From Siphonodentalium dalli (lineage: Eukaryota; Mollusca; Scaphopoda; Gadilida; Siphonodentaliidae): a stretch of DNA of 64,000 nucleotides. A program made the translations under genes and the position numbers. Below are positions 22,801 to 34,289 of the stretch, in pieces. Numbering within the stretch: the first letter of the stretch is position 1; each line of letters starts with the position of its first letter. The stretch lies in the NCBI GenBank assembly GCA_032622095.1, contig CP136063.1, positions 10,583,814 through 10,647,813 of the forward strand. Direction: 5' to 3'. The notes beneath the pieces were generated by a model, which was given only the letters and a program-made list of their open reading frames with translations, did not search any database and had not been told where the DNA came from.

Positions 22801-25128
22801 CTACCCGGTACCTGTATAGTCTTGTATATTCTTGGGGAAATTTTCATAATTTGGTAATTTTTTTTCTAAGTTATAACCTGTACATGTATAACAAAGGCCA
22901 TCCATGCATTTAAGAACCGCAGATATAAGGAGAATCACTGCATTTTATCTTCATGCCTGAGAACTGGGACCACATGCATTGTGGTGCAACCTCGGTACAC
23001 ACAGTATACACCTTACCGCCGTGTTGGAAGTTACCACAGTATACAGGGACATTTCTATGGTTGTTTTGATACCTGTTACAGGTATGGGCGCCCAAACTCG
23101 AGAAGCCCAAATGACTCCCAAATTCCTAGTGGACAGTATTGAGTCAACCTGAATTGTCAAGGCAATTCAACAATATGCGATGTAAATAAAAAGTCTGCCA
23201 TTGCAATACAGCCTTCATTTGCATGTTGAATTTTTAAATCAGAAATATAAATGTCATATTTATAATATACAATTGGTTCGGTGTATAAGCCATATTTAAA
23301 AGTTATATTGGGATACCGTTACTTCATATACAAATGTAGATCTTCGGCCCAAGTTCGGGGTGTCCTCTAGATGGGAGCTTACCATTTTTTCAGAATTATT
23401 TTAAAAACATGGCCACCGGTGGTCATATTGGATTTCAAATTTTAATCCATCGTTACACCAGTCAGCCTACAATTATATAAAGTGAAATGCATTGAAAAAT
23501 TACAGGCATTTTTGGATCAACTCTAGATGGGAGCTATTGAATTTGTACAATTTCAGATGAAAAACATGGATGCTGACAGCCATCTTGGATCTCACTGAGA
23601 GCTTTCCGATGAATGGCAACAAGCCATATTTCCAACTAAATCCTGAAAAGTTTATACTAATAATTCTGCTGTGGTTAAGGGGTCGTTTATTTAGACCATT
23701 ACTGTACCGGTACATGTAATCCGAAGACATACAAGCAAGTTAACTCACGCCCACGATTCTGAGCATAAAGTCTGTTATATAGAAGAGTAACGGGACGGGA
23801 CTCGGTCCAAAACAGCATCGACCCAACCAATATCATACAGTGTCATAAGTTGTTGTGATATGAGAAGACTTGGTTTAATTAAATTCGAGTGGTATTTATA
23901 TAGGAAATTGCTACCGTACCGGTACCGTATCTCTTAATTCAATTTATCTAATTCAATTTATTTTTAATTGCCCAAAATGCACATTAATACAATGCCTGTA
24001 CATGTATATAATATATAAATGCGAATGTGTCTCTGACCCTCTCTCTATCTATTCAGTACATGTAAATGTATGTCCAGCTATAATGGTACTTAAAAGTAAT
24101 TGACCACCTACCGGTACATGTATAACGTGATGTTATCCCAGTAATACTGCGGTAACCTCCAACACTGGGATAAGGTTACCGCTTGAACACTACATGTACC
24201 TTGGTTGCACCACGACACATGCAGTCCTGGTTCGCATACATGAAAATAAAATGCAGTGATTCTCCTCATATCTGTGGCACTTAAAGACATGGATGGCCTT
24301 CGTTATAGGTTGTAATTTATAAATAACAGTTTAATACCAAATTATGAAAATTTCCCCAAAAATATACTAATAATATAGAATAATGATCATATTATGAATG
24401 CATTATTATCCACAAATCACACTTTGTACATGTATGAGCCGATCGTTTGTTTATATATGGTACAGCACGTAAATAGTGAGCGATAAGCAAAACATGCAAC
24501 ACTGTGGCGAGAGTGATTCATGTCGAGAGTGATTCATGGTGACCCATTCAACACAAAAATCTTGAGAGGTGAAGATAAGCGATAGATATACATGTACCTG
24601 TATGTTGTAATCAACTTGTGGGCATTTCTAACAAAAGTTCAAAAAGTGGGCGTCTCCTTAATGTTGAGTGTTTTGCTTATCACATACTTTTTATGTACAT
24701 GTACTGTTTGTTTACATAACATGGCGTTTGTTTACATAACACAGGGTACTAACATGCCAATAACATGCCGCAATTTACACAATAATTATGATTTGTTTAA
24801 GAACAAGGTTTGTCTATAATACATGTATAATATTTCTGTTTATGGCGGTTTTAACCGATGTGACTATTTTAACCATACATGTACAATATACATGTATACA
24901 TGTACATGTACCCACCGGCAACACTTACCGTATCTTTAACAAGATCCTCATGGACATATTATTTTCTTCAATTTTTGGTGTGACGACTGTGGTATCATAA
25001 CCAAATGGTACCGTAACTCCACAGGAGTTCCCATTTTGATACTGCTGTGGATACAGTAATACAACCGGTTATACCGTGGTCATTACTGGGGTATCACCCC
25101 ATTTTTCAAGTCAATGACTTTGATCATA
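19822..25128. mobile_element. Large family 2 fold-back element (about 3.1 kb without its insert)
   Basis: Arms 19822-20265 plus 22474-23060, and 24150-25128, are inverted copies. Shared blocks include GTAATGACCACGGTAT, AATAATATGTCCATGAG, ACCGCCATAAACAGAAATA and AAGCAAAACACTCAACAC-like sequence. The right end (GACTTTGATCATAGTGG followed by TA at 25129) resembles the family 2 TIR CCGCTATACTTAAAG. The left terminus is lost against the family 3 copy. The left arm is split by the 2.2 kb family 3 element; the right arm shows the uninterrupted site. No gene in the loop (23060-24150), which has two GGCCATCTTGGAT-type repeats. Confidence 0.7.
20266..22473. mobile_element. Family 3 (G/C-tract) element, complete 2.2 kb copy
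   Basis: TIR CCGGTGTAACACGATATC at left; inverted CCGGTGTAACAGTTTATC at right; TA on each side (20264-20265 and 22474-22475). The host arm has the empty site ACAAACAGTACATG at about 24700 (inverted). The interior is about 180 bp tandem units in one orientation to about 21830 and inverted from there to 22300, each with G8-G14 or C7-C12 runs. ORFs here are Pro/Gly artefacts. Strong quadruplex and hairpin potential. Confidence 0.85.
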
Positions 25129-25209
25129 GTGGTATGTTCCATATGCATGTACATGTACATCAAGCCATCCACATTTCAGCACTGACTGCGATGAAATTTG
25201 GCATGGATA
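25129..25209. other. Short spacer
   Basis: Eighty bases between the family 2 fold-back and the next family 3 copy, with TACATGTACATG. Nothing else seen. Confidence 0.4.
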
Positions 25210-25960
25210 CCGGTGTACCACATCATCTCCCCCAGGATATCTCCCCCACCCTGGATATCTCCCCCCCCCATATATGACTAAAAATTAATTTCACTCATTT
25301 GATATTGTTTGACCTTGAAATGGCCAGAAATTTTTTTTTGGAGATTTAATATATTGTTTTTCTTTAAATTTTATTTTCTCAAGTGACAATTATTTTTTTC
25401 ACACTTTTCATAGTTTAATCCCGAAATGGCCAGAAAAATGACTTTTGAGATTTAAATTTATTTGTATTTAATTGTCCAGGTCTTGATATCTTCCCCAACC
25501 CAGCACCTACGGTACATGTACATGACAAAAAAATCATCTTATGGTTTTATTGCTTTATATTATATAGTCATGAAACAGCAAGAAATTAACTTCTTCGGAG
25601 AAAAAGTTGTTTGAGTCAGGTTTTGGGTTGGGGCGGTGAGATGTCCAGGTCAGGATACCAGTATTTTACCCCCCCCAACCCAGCACCTACATGACAAAAA
25701 AAATCACCTTATCATTTTATTGCTTTATATAGTCTGACATCAAACAGCGAGAAATTTACTTCTGAGAAAAATTGTTCGCGTCAGGGTTTGGGGTGGGAGA
25801 AGATGTCCAGGTCAGGATATCTCCCCCCACCCGTGAAACAGCGAGAAATTAATTTCTTTTGCGAAAACGTTGTTTGAGTCATGGTTTGGGGGGGAGAGAT
25901 GTCCAGGTTATGATATCCCCCCCCCCCACCCAGCACCAATATGACAAACAAATCATCTTA
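25210..25960 (+). mobile_element. Family 3 (G/C-tract) element, truncated copy
   Basis: Starts CCGGTGTACCACATCATC after TA, with three or four diverged 180 bp units (GATGTCCAGGTCAGGATA, CACCCAGCACC). The right terminus is absent; a different dispersed repeat starts at 25962. Confidence 0.7.
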
Positions 25961-25961
25961 T

Positions 25962-26111
25962 AACGAACCAAAGACGCTTTGGGTCGTATATAGGCTATAT
26001 CTGATTTTGTGACGTCACCAATTTTTAAGTAATACGACCCTTGGATTTTGAATTTTGGATAGCACGAATGTAGGACATAGGATCGGTGGGCCTAAAGCAT
26101 TATTGTCGTAA
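25962..26111 (+). repeat. Dispersed repeat AACGAACCAAAGAC, copy 1
   Basis: About 150 bp, from AACGAACCAAAGACGC to GGCCTAAAGCATTATTGTCG; repeated in the same orientation at 28933-29101. Confidence 0.7.
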
Positions 26112-27040
26112 TCGGCTGTCAAGAGGCCAACACAAATCAGTCGACGTGCAACATTCTCCTATTTATATAAACGTCATACAATCATTGATGTGTTTTGTTA
26201 TTTATAAGGGCAAGTAGCTAGTTTATACTGCATTTCTATCAGGTCTATTCACTCTATTGGATTATAATTGGAAACATATCAAGCTAGACTTTTAACAAAG
26301 CGTGAATTAAATTGCATGACAAAGTTTTGTTTACAAAATAAAAAAAAATATTAAAAACATTTGCCCAGAAAATCAATCCAGCCGCATGAATGCACATGTA
26401 GAGAATATCTTCAATTTTCTATCGGTATTTTCGCCTGAAAGATTGATGCAATATTCACAAAGTTCAAACCTAAACAATACTATAAGATTCGATTGAGTGC
26501 TTCAATTTAAGTTCATCGATACAATCTAAAATCAATAAATAAAATTGGAAGATAACAACATATAGTTCCAAACGTATTAACCATTTAAACCCATACTATT
26601 CTGTGAGTGTACGAAACAAACTATTTATGTAATTATAAGTATTGAAAATGTTATGTATTTCTATCAACAACGGCTGAACGAGCGAAGAGATATGAGTTTG
26701 TGCTATAAATTAATACGCAATCACAAAAAAATAAATAGTCCTGCCACAGAAATAATTTTCGCGAACACGATCAGCGAAGAATATTATGTGATTGTGATAG
26801 GAATATGAGCATAATCAGATAATATGAACACAACAACTGAGATAAGCAGGTAAGCTATGTGTGCATATTTGTGAACTCAATTCTTCTAAGCATCTGTAGA
26901 TACTTTTAACGTGATGACAGGCAAAATTTTGAAAATGAAAACAACACAAAAATTGCATTGCGAAAATTCGATGCAACATGTGGTACATTGTATGTCATTC
27001 TGAGCACAGTGTCAAAGTTCATCATGGTGATGTTAGTGAA
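26112..27040. other. Dispersed repeats, no gene
   Basis: 26640-26735 resembles 41436-41530 (ATGAGTTTGTGCTATAAATT). 26822-26911 resembles 32451-32580 (ACAACAACTGAGATAAGCAG). No ORF of note. Confidence 0.55.
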
Positions 27041-27350
27041 CGTTCAGACAACCACGATACAATCGTACATGTATGCTCATGTCAAAATCGTAGGTCAAAA
27101 ATAATATCAAGCACTGTTTGATTTTAGTCTTTAGTCTTAGATGCAAAATCGTGGCATATCCTTGGTCGTATGTATGTAAAAATCGTAGCTGGAAATGACC
27201 GTAGGGTAGTCAATCACATGCTTTAGGAACAACATACGATATCAATATCAGAATCTGAATGTACGACAACATCGCATGAACAAACTATCCACGATCTCGT
27301 CGGGTCCGATTCCTCCACTTATGATTGAAATTCATGGTCGTCTGAATGTT
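27041..27350 (+). mobile_element. Family 4 element, copy 1
   Basis: Left end CGTTCAGACAACCACGAT; inverted right end CATTCAGACGACCATGAA. Shares GACCGTAGGGTAGTCAATC with copy 2 in opposite orientation. Ends diverged, so the target site is not clear. Confidence 0.65.
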
Positions 27351-27558
27351 CACTTACTTTACTGATATTCATTCAACAACTATTGATAGGTGTCAACATA
27401 GGGACCTGCAAATATTCCAGATTCGATTCGATGTCAATATCGGGGACCTGATTCAAGCTCGACACCGAATATTTTCGAATCGGTGTTACTTTGGTGTAAT
27501 CTTGTTATTTTGAGTTAGATATAAACACATGGCAAATGACCTACATGTAAACTTTGTA

Positions 27559-28263
27559 CGTTCAGACGACCACGATTCAATCGTAAGTTGGGGAATCGGG
27601 GCCCGATGAGATCGTAGATTGTTTGTTCACACGATTGCGATGTCGTCGGACATGCTTACCCTGCTGGACAAAACAAGTGTCCAGTGTCACCGCGGTGTAT
27701 TTGCCGTTAAGCCGCGGTGTCAGAGTTTGTAACTGCAGTTGAGCACCGCGGCCGAACGGCATGTACACTGCGGCCAAACGGCAAGCACATCTTGGCCGAA
27801 ACTACGGCGAAAGGCAACTACAACGCGACCGAATGGCATGCACACCGTGGTTAGATTTCTGGTTTGTATAGTCTTTTTTCAGTTTAATGAATTTACACCG
27901 CGGCAACTACACCATGGCTGAATGGAAAGTACACCGCGGCCCAACTGTAGTTAGCCGGTGGAGCTGCGGTGTAGTTGCATTTTGGCCGCAGTGGCAACGC
28001 TAACCACACCGCGGTTAAGTGGACACTTGTTTTGTCCAGCAGGGTATACAGTAGGTTGTTCCAAAAGCATGTGATTGACTACCCTACGGTCATTTCCAGC
28101 TACGATGTTTACGTACACACGACTGCGATTACATCGCAAGTGGAGGTAACCAAGGACATGCCACAGTGCTACGATTTTGACGTGAGCATGCGCAGTCCAA
28201 CTACCGGTCACTTCCTACGACGGAAATCTTTCCACTTACGATTGAATCGTGGTCGTCTGAACG
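27559..28263 (+). mobile_element. Family 4 element, copy 2, carrying family 1 copy B
   Basis: TIR CGTTCAGACGACCACGAT, about 30 bp perfect on both ends, flanked by TA (27557-27558 and 28264-28265). About 317 bp once the nested family 1 element (27659-28044 plus TA) is removed. ORFs at 27951-28271 are by-products. Confidence 0.85.
27659..28044 (-). mobile_element. TA-flanked family 1 element, copy B (386 bp)
   Basis: CCCTGCTGGACAAAACAAG to CTTGTTTTGTCCAGCAGGG, with TA on each side (27657-27658 and 28045-28046). Opposite orientation to copy A. Nested in family 4 copy 2. Confidence 0.9.
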
Positions 28264-29387
28264 TACACTAAGATCACAAAAATTTATACACACGGTTGCC
28301 AAGTTAGCAAACGTAGGTAATTTTGAATGTATGCCGTTCAGAATAGACATGCATTATGCAAAGTATGTGCTTCGATCGCAACCCGTGATCAATGGTGATT
28401 AATCGCCGCATATATTTGTAATCTGTATCGACACTATATAAATTGTCTACACGGTGTGTGATCGCTAGATGCTGAACTCAAATGATTACCTTTCATGTAT
28501 GTTTAGAACTTTAGATATCCAATTCAGATTATATGAATAAAATTCAATGTCAACCGCCACTATGCATGACAAAACATAGATTGGAATGAACAGAAACCTT
28601 GAACAATCGGTCTATTACTAGTACGTTCTTAAATGGACGTCATTGTTTGCAACCAGTTATCTGCCGGAATAATTGGTAGAAATTTCCTACTGTCTGTTTC
28701 CCGGGAAATCTAGCGCGTTGCACCAACTTTCGATCCATTGAATCTTGTTAATTAATAACATTTAGCACTTGTAATTTGTGTCTGTTTTCTGGGACCCCCT
28801 TCGTGAAGACGTGATGTAGGTCTATTGTGGGGTGAACAGTTTAACAGATACCTACCATTAGTATCGACTACAACAATTACCGGGTATATCGCTGAACAGT
28901 GTACCGATGTCCAAGTGTGTCAAATCTTTATTAACGAACCAAAGACTCTTTGGGTCATATATACAATGTAGGCTATATCTGATTTTGTCACGTGACCAAT
29001 TATTAACTAATACGACATTGTAATTTAGATTTTTTGGGAGCACGATTGTCGCACATACGGTACATGTAGGATCGGTGGGCCTAAAGCATTATTGTCGTAA
29101 TTGAAAAAGAAATTGTTGCTGTGTCTTTCGATTACCGGTACTGGTAATTAATGTAAACGAGAATAGTGAATATGAATTACAATTTACATGTAAGTTCATT
29201 GCTAGCGGTAGTAGTAGTACCTTTTATTGAGAAAATATGACAAAATAAATAACGACAATAGTGTGATGAATGTTGAGGCAGGGAGAAAATTAACTGGTTA
29301 CAGGTATTGCATCGCAATTTGCTACCCAAATGTGGATAAAAGCTATCCATTTTGGTATGAATTTTATATGATTTTAGAACAATGCTA
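28264..29387. other. No gene; dispersed repeat copy at 28933-29101
   Basis: 28933-29101 is the second AACGAACCAAAGAC repeat. 29170-29270 resembles 41310-41402 (ACCTTTTATTG.GAAAATATGACA). The rest looks single-copy with no supported ORF. Confidence 0.5.
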
Positions 29388-29556
29388 CCCCGCTCGACAA
29401 AACAAGTGTCCATTGGCACCGCGGTGTATTTGTAACTGCGGTTGAGCACCGCGGCCGAACGGCAAGTACACTGCGGCCGAAGGCAAGTACAATTTTGGCC
29501 GAACGACAAGTACACCATGGCCGAAAGGCAACTACAACGCGGCCGAATGGCATGTA

Positions 29557-29915
29557 CCGCTATTCTCAAAGTAATTGACCGCGGTGATACCGGTAATAAA
29601 CGGTAGCGGTATCGAGATGGTCACGGCGGTGGAGTTACGGTATTGGGCGATAATGATACCGCAGTCTTTTAGCGGGCACCGCATTAATTTTTTTGAATAC
29701 CGCGGTCTTTTAGCGGGCAGGGCACCGCATTAATTTTTTTGAATACCGCGGTGATTTTCATGGAACTCTTTGAGGGGAGGTATTTACTCCCACATACTTG
29801 TTCGCATTAACAAGCGGTATCAGTACCGCGGTATTGGAGGATACTGCGGTATAGTACCGCGGTATTAACGGGGTGACACCACGTTATTGGTGGTCAATTA
29901 CTTTAAGTATAGCGG
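29557..29915 (+). mobile_element. Family 2 element, complete short copy (359 bp)
   Basis: Ends CCGCTATTCTCAAAG and, inverted, CCGCTATACTTAAAG, flanked by TA (29555-29556 and 29916-29917). Intact family 1 copies read GGCATGTACACCGTGG here, so the empty site is known. The interior is rich in ACCGCGGTAT palindromes. Confidence 0.85.
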
Positions 29916-29984
29916 TACACCGTGGTTAGATTTCTGGTTTGTATCCTCATTTTTCAGTTTAATGAACGTACACCGCGGCAACTA

Positions 29985-31742
29985 CCCTGCTTGACAAAAC
30001 AAGTGTCCACCTAACCGCGGTGCAGTTAGCGTTGCCACCGTGGTTGAAATGCAACTACACCACGGCTCCACCGGCTACTCTCAGGTGCCAAATAAACGTG
30101 CCGGCACGTTTATTAATTTGGAGCAAAAATACACACAATCACGCTTATTGTGACCCATGTGGATAAAATCATTATTCTACAATTAAAATGTTTTTGTTAA
30201 CTCCAAAATCAGTTCCATAATCACAATTTATAATGAAAAACGATGTGCCTCGAAAATAGGCAACGCGAAACCCAGAAAAAGCGCTAAAAGTTACCAGTTT
30301 GACTGAGTGTTTTCTGCATACAAATAATTTCATGAGAAGCATTAAAGTATATTCCTTTAATATTAAGATATTTAAACAACACAGTTTCATACTTTTTCTG
30401 TTTTAATGCATTATTTGGTGAGAGAAATGTAAAATTGATCGTAAATTCTTCGAAAAAAAATGAAATTAGGCTTAATGTAAAATTGTAAACTGAGTATGAT
30501 TTTGGACAAGAACTTCAATCTACTAGTAGGGCTACACAAGTTTCAACCTAAATATATTAATCAATTGAATTATACAGTGAGTGAGTTACTTGAGTTAACT
30601 ATCACTCTTTGATTGATTGATTGATTGTATTGGCAATGATAATAACACATACATGTATATAAATACAATAGATTGTTGATATACATAACTTAGGAGCAAA
30701 CACATAGCATTGTACATAGTTTGTTCGGCATTAGATATCCTTTTATTTGTGATGTTGAAAAGGGGTTGTTTTGTGCAACACAACTGAAAATCATATTTAA
30801 TAAACAGCCTTAAGTTTTGCCACCCCTTCTTGTATTCCGTATGGCTAATCCCTATATAGTATACAAAGTGGTGAAATGGTGTGTAATTTAGGTTTTTTCT
30901 GTTTTGTTTGATTCATTATTCCGATCCCAAATTATCTAGTATTCTAAGCCATATAGAAGGTATCGGAATATTGAAATAGTCGGAATTATGAACCCTCATG
31001 GAAAAGCGGAATAATGAACCCTCAGAATAATGAACCATCGGAATAATGAACCATCTATACCCGAAGACCCCCAACCTACAAGAGAAAAACAAGTCATGTG
31101 CAGTGTGTACTGTATAATACAACAATCAACATGTAAGACAATCTATTCCAACTTTATATCATATGAGTAATATGTAATTTCACGCATTGTCTTACATAAT
31201 GTATGAATGGGGCAAACAAGATAGTGAAGATACATGATGCATAATACCTAAATGTCACATCCTCCGCACAGGTATGATTCCCTGTACTATATAAATGTAT
31301 GCATAAGCCTTCATGGCTCGAGTTTTAAGCATACTACCATGAAAAGTAATATCCGTAACCCAGCACATTTATTGTGCACCAGCACTATTATTCTTTTTTT
31401 GGTAAAAATGTCACCCAGCACTTGTATTTGGCCAGCACTTTTATTTGGCACCTGAGAGTAACTACAGTTGGGTCGCGGTGTACTTGCCGTTCGGCCATGG
31501 TGTAATTGCCGCGGTGTACGTTCATTAAACTGAAAAAAGACTATACAAACCAGAAATCTAACCACGGTGTACATGCCGTTCGGCTGCAGTGTAGTTGCCT
31601 TTCGGTCGCAGTGTACTTGCTGTTGGGCCACGGTGTACTTGCCGTTCGGCCGCGGTGCTCAACTGCAGTTACAAACTCTGATACCGCGGCCGAACGGCAA
31701 ATACACCGCGGTGCCACTGGACACTTGTTTTGTCCAGCGGGG
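29985..31742 (+). mobile_element. Family 1 copy D, nested in copy C and split by family 5
   Basis: Starts CCCTGCTTGACAAAACAAG, ends CTTGTTTTGTCCAGCGGGG, with TA at 29983-29984 and 31743-31744. Own sequence 29985-30077 and 31461-31742. Orientation as copy A, opposite to its host copy C. Confidence 0.85.
30078..31458. mobile_element. Family 5 element (1,381 bp), nested in copy D
   Basis: Perfect 19 bp TIR CTCTCAGGTGCCAAATAAA with TA on each side (30076-30077 and 31459-31460). CAGCAC-TTTATT words repeat near the right end. CGGAATAATGAACC repeats at 31008-31055, and a TGATTGAT microsatellite lies at 30608-30625. No ORF above about 70 codons within it, so non-autonomous. Confidence 0.85.
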
Positions 31743-31881
31743 TACACCATGGCCGAATGGCAAGTACACTGCGGCCCAACTGTAATTAGCCGGTGCAGCC
31801 GCAGTGTTGTTGCATTTCGGCCGCGGTGGCAACACTAACCGCACCGTGGTTAAGTGGACACTTGTTTTGTCCAGCAGGGTA

Positions 31882-32730
31882 TCTAATCAAGTCAATGTGA
31901 TGTTATTTGCTAATCAAAATTTGAAAAGTAATTTGCTTCCTGTGTTGAGGTACGAAAAACACATGGACTGGGCACATGTATTTGTTGACTATTGTTATGA
32001 AAGATCATGTGAAAGGTCACGACATCAGGTGACAGAATTGTGGTGTGTAGGAATACAGGACTCTCTCTCTCCCTCTCTCTCTCGTTGTTTGATCGCCAGT
32101 GGGGCAAGTCGACATTGACTTCAGATCTTATTTAGAACGGTTGGCCGAATCAAACTACTTCATCTGCCCGGTATCATCACATCTGCCATCATTGATAAAG
32201 ACCACGGACAACGCCCCACGACTACGACGATTCTAAACGGACCACACTGAATACACTTTATACAAACGAGAGGAATTAGGTGAGCCATCTTTCTTTTGAG
32301 TCTTGATCCCTCTTTCGCCCCGTTTGTATTCAATGTCGGAAATATAACGCAATGTTCCATCCAGTTCGAACAGAAATTTAGGCAAAATTCTAACAATAGT
32401 CACCCTGCGGGGCGAGTTCAATTGAAAGTGATAAAAATTTGTGATGTGAAATATGAACACAACAACTGAGATAAGCAGGTAACCTACTAGTACCCCGGTA
32501 CATGTATGTGCGCATATTTGTGAACTCCATTAGAACTTCTAATCTAAGCATCTGTTAGTATTATCTATAGATACTTTTATTAGGCTATCGTTTTTCTTTC
32601 CCCAATACCACTATATGTATATGTAAAGCGATCATTTCCCGACCATCGGATCAGCTCCAGTTTGATCCGATGTCATACCACCCTTCTCTATCTCGCATAC
32701 TGCGCATGTCTGTAAAAATCTAGACGACTT
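31882..32730 (-). other. Mostly non-coding; weak candidate exon at about 32233-32430
   Basis: On the minus strand, after a pyrimidine-rich stretch ending in CAG near 32407, a frame reads VRILPKFLFELDGTLRYISD and continues for some 60 codons to a stop at 32233. The composition looks protein-like but I recognise no family, and no clear GT donor follows. 32451-32580 is a dispersed repeat shared with 26822-26911. A CT microsatellite lies near 32060. Confidence 0.25.
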
Positions 32731-32749
32731 ATTGTCCAAAAATATTTCC

Positions 32750-34285
32750 TTTATTAGCTCAACTTACTTTGGAAATTTGAGCTATTGCCAAGGGTTGGCG
32801 TCCGTCGTCCGTGCGTGCGTGCGTCTGTGCATCCGTCAACAATTTCCTTTGGTGCGGGCTTCATGTCGTATCTATGGTCTGATCTTTATGAAATTTGTCA
32901 TGAATGTTGGCATTGACATGTAGATGGGAACGAATCATTTTGGGGTCATTCGGCCAAAAAATCATGGCCGCTGGTGGCCATCTTGGATTAAAAAATTAAA
33001 TCCATTGGCGCGGGCTACAGGCCGTACTGCTTGTGTGATCATCATACAATTTGTCATGAATGTTGACATTTACATGTAGATGGGAACGAGTCATTTTAGG
33101 ATCATTCGGCCATCTTGGATTTTACTCTTTTTATCACTAAAACCTTTGACACATTCTACAGACCACATCTCTGATCCGATCATCACCAAACTTCATATGG
33201 ATCATATGGGGCGACCTCTAGATGGGAACGAGTCATTTGGCAAAAAAACATGGCCACCGTCAGCCATCTTGGATTTTACTCTTTGCATCACTAAATACTT
33301 TGGCGCGGGCTACAGGTCGTATCTTTGGTCTGGTCTTTATGAAATTTGTCATGAATGTTGACATGTAGATGGGAACGAGTCATTTTAGGATCATTCGGCC
33401 AAAAAACATGGCGCTGGTGGCCATCTTGGATTTTACTCTTTGCATCACTAAATCCTTTGACACATCCTACAGACCACATCTCTGATCCGATCATCACCAA
33501 ACTTCATATGGATCATCGGGTCGACCTCTAGATGTGAACGACTCATTTTGGGGTCATTTGTCCAAAAAACATGGCCACCGTCAGCCATCTTGGATTTTAC
33601 TCTTTGCATCACTAAATACTTTCGCGCGGGCTACAGGTCGTATCTTTGGTCGGATCTTTATGAAATTTGTCATGAATGTTGACATTGACATGTAGATGGG
33701 AACGAGTCATTTTGGGGTCATTCGGCCAAAAAACATGGCTGCTGGTGGCCATCTTGGATTTCCAATTTGAATCCATTGGCACGGGCTACAGGCCGTACTG
33801 TTTGTCTGATCATCATAAAAAAATTCTGAATGTTGACATTTACATGTAGATGGGAACGAGTCATTTTAGGATCATTCGGCAAAAAACATGGCGGCCGGCC
33901 CGGCAGCCACATTGGATTTTACTCTTTGCATCACTAAATACTTTGACACACCCTACATACCACATCCCTGATCTGATCATCACCAAACTTCATATGGATC
34001 ATCAGGGTGACCTCTTGATGGGAACAAGTCATTTTAGGGTCATTCGGCAAAAATATATGGCCACCAATGGCCATTTTGGATTTTACTCTTTGTATGACTA
34101 AATATTTCTACAAAATCCATTAGCATGGGTTATACATGTAGACCAATCTGTTTCTTTGATCTGTATGAAATTTGTCATGGATGTTGACATTGACATGTAG
34201 ATGACTTTTAGAATTTATTCTTTGCATCACTAAATCCTTCAATGGCACACCCTACAGACCACATCCCTCCATTTACTGTCAACCA
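32750..34285. repeat. Tandem/dispersed repeat: GATGGGAACGAGTCATTTT...GGCCATCTTGGATT
   Basis: About eight diverged units of roughly 150-160 bp between GCGTCCGTCGTCCGTGCG (32790s) and 34285. Each has GATGGGAACGAGTCATTTT, GGTCATTCGGCCAAAAAACATGG and GGCCATCTTGGATTTTACTC in that order. Single units recur at 23350-23600, 38290-38390 (inverted), 43490-43880 and 52490-52570 (inverted). ORFs inside are short and out of phase with one another. Confidence 0.75.
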
Positions 34286-34289
34286 TTAA

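Larger units (their letters stand above)
29388..31879 (-). mobile_element. Family 1 copy C, split by two insertions
   Basis: Left end CCCCGCTCGACAAAACAAG after TA (29386-29387); right end CTTGTTTTGTCCAGCAGGG before TA (31880-31881). Own sequence: 29388-29556, 29916-29984 and 31743-31879, about 375 bp in all, collinear with copy B. The gaps are a family 2 element and family 1 copy D, each bounded by TA where copy B has a single TA. Confidence 0.85.
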
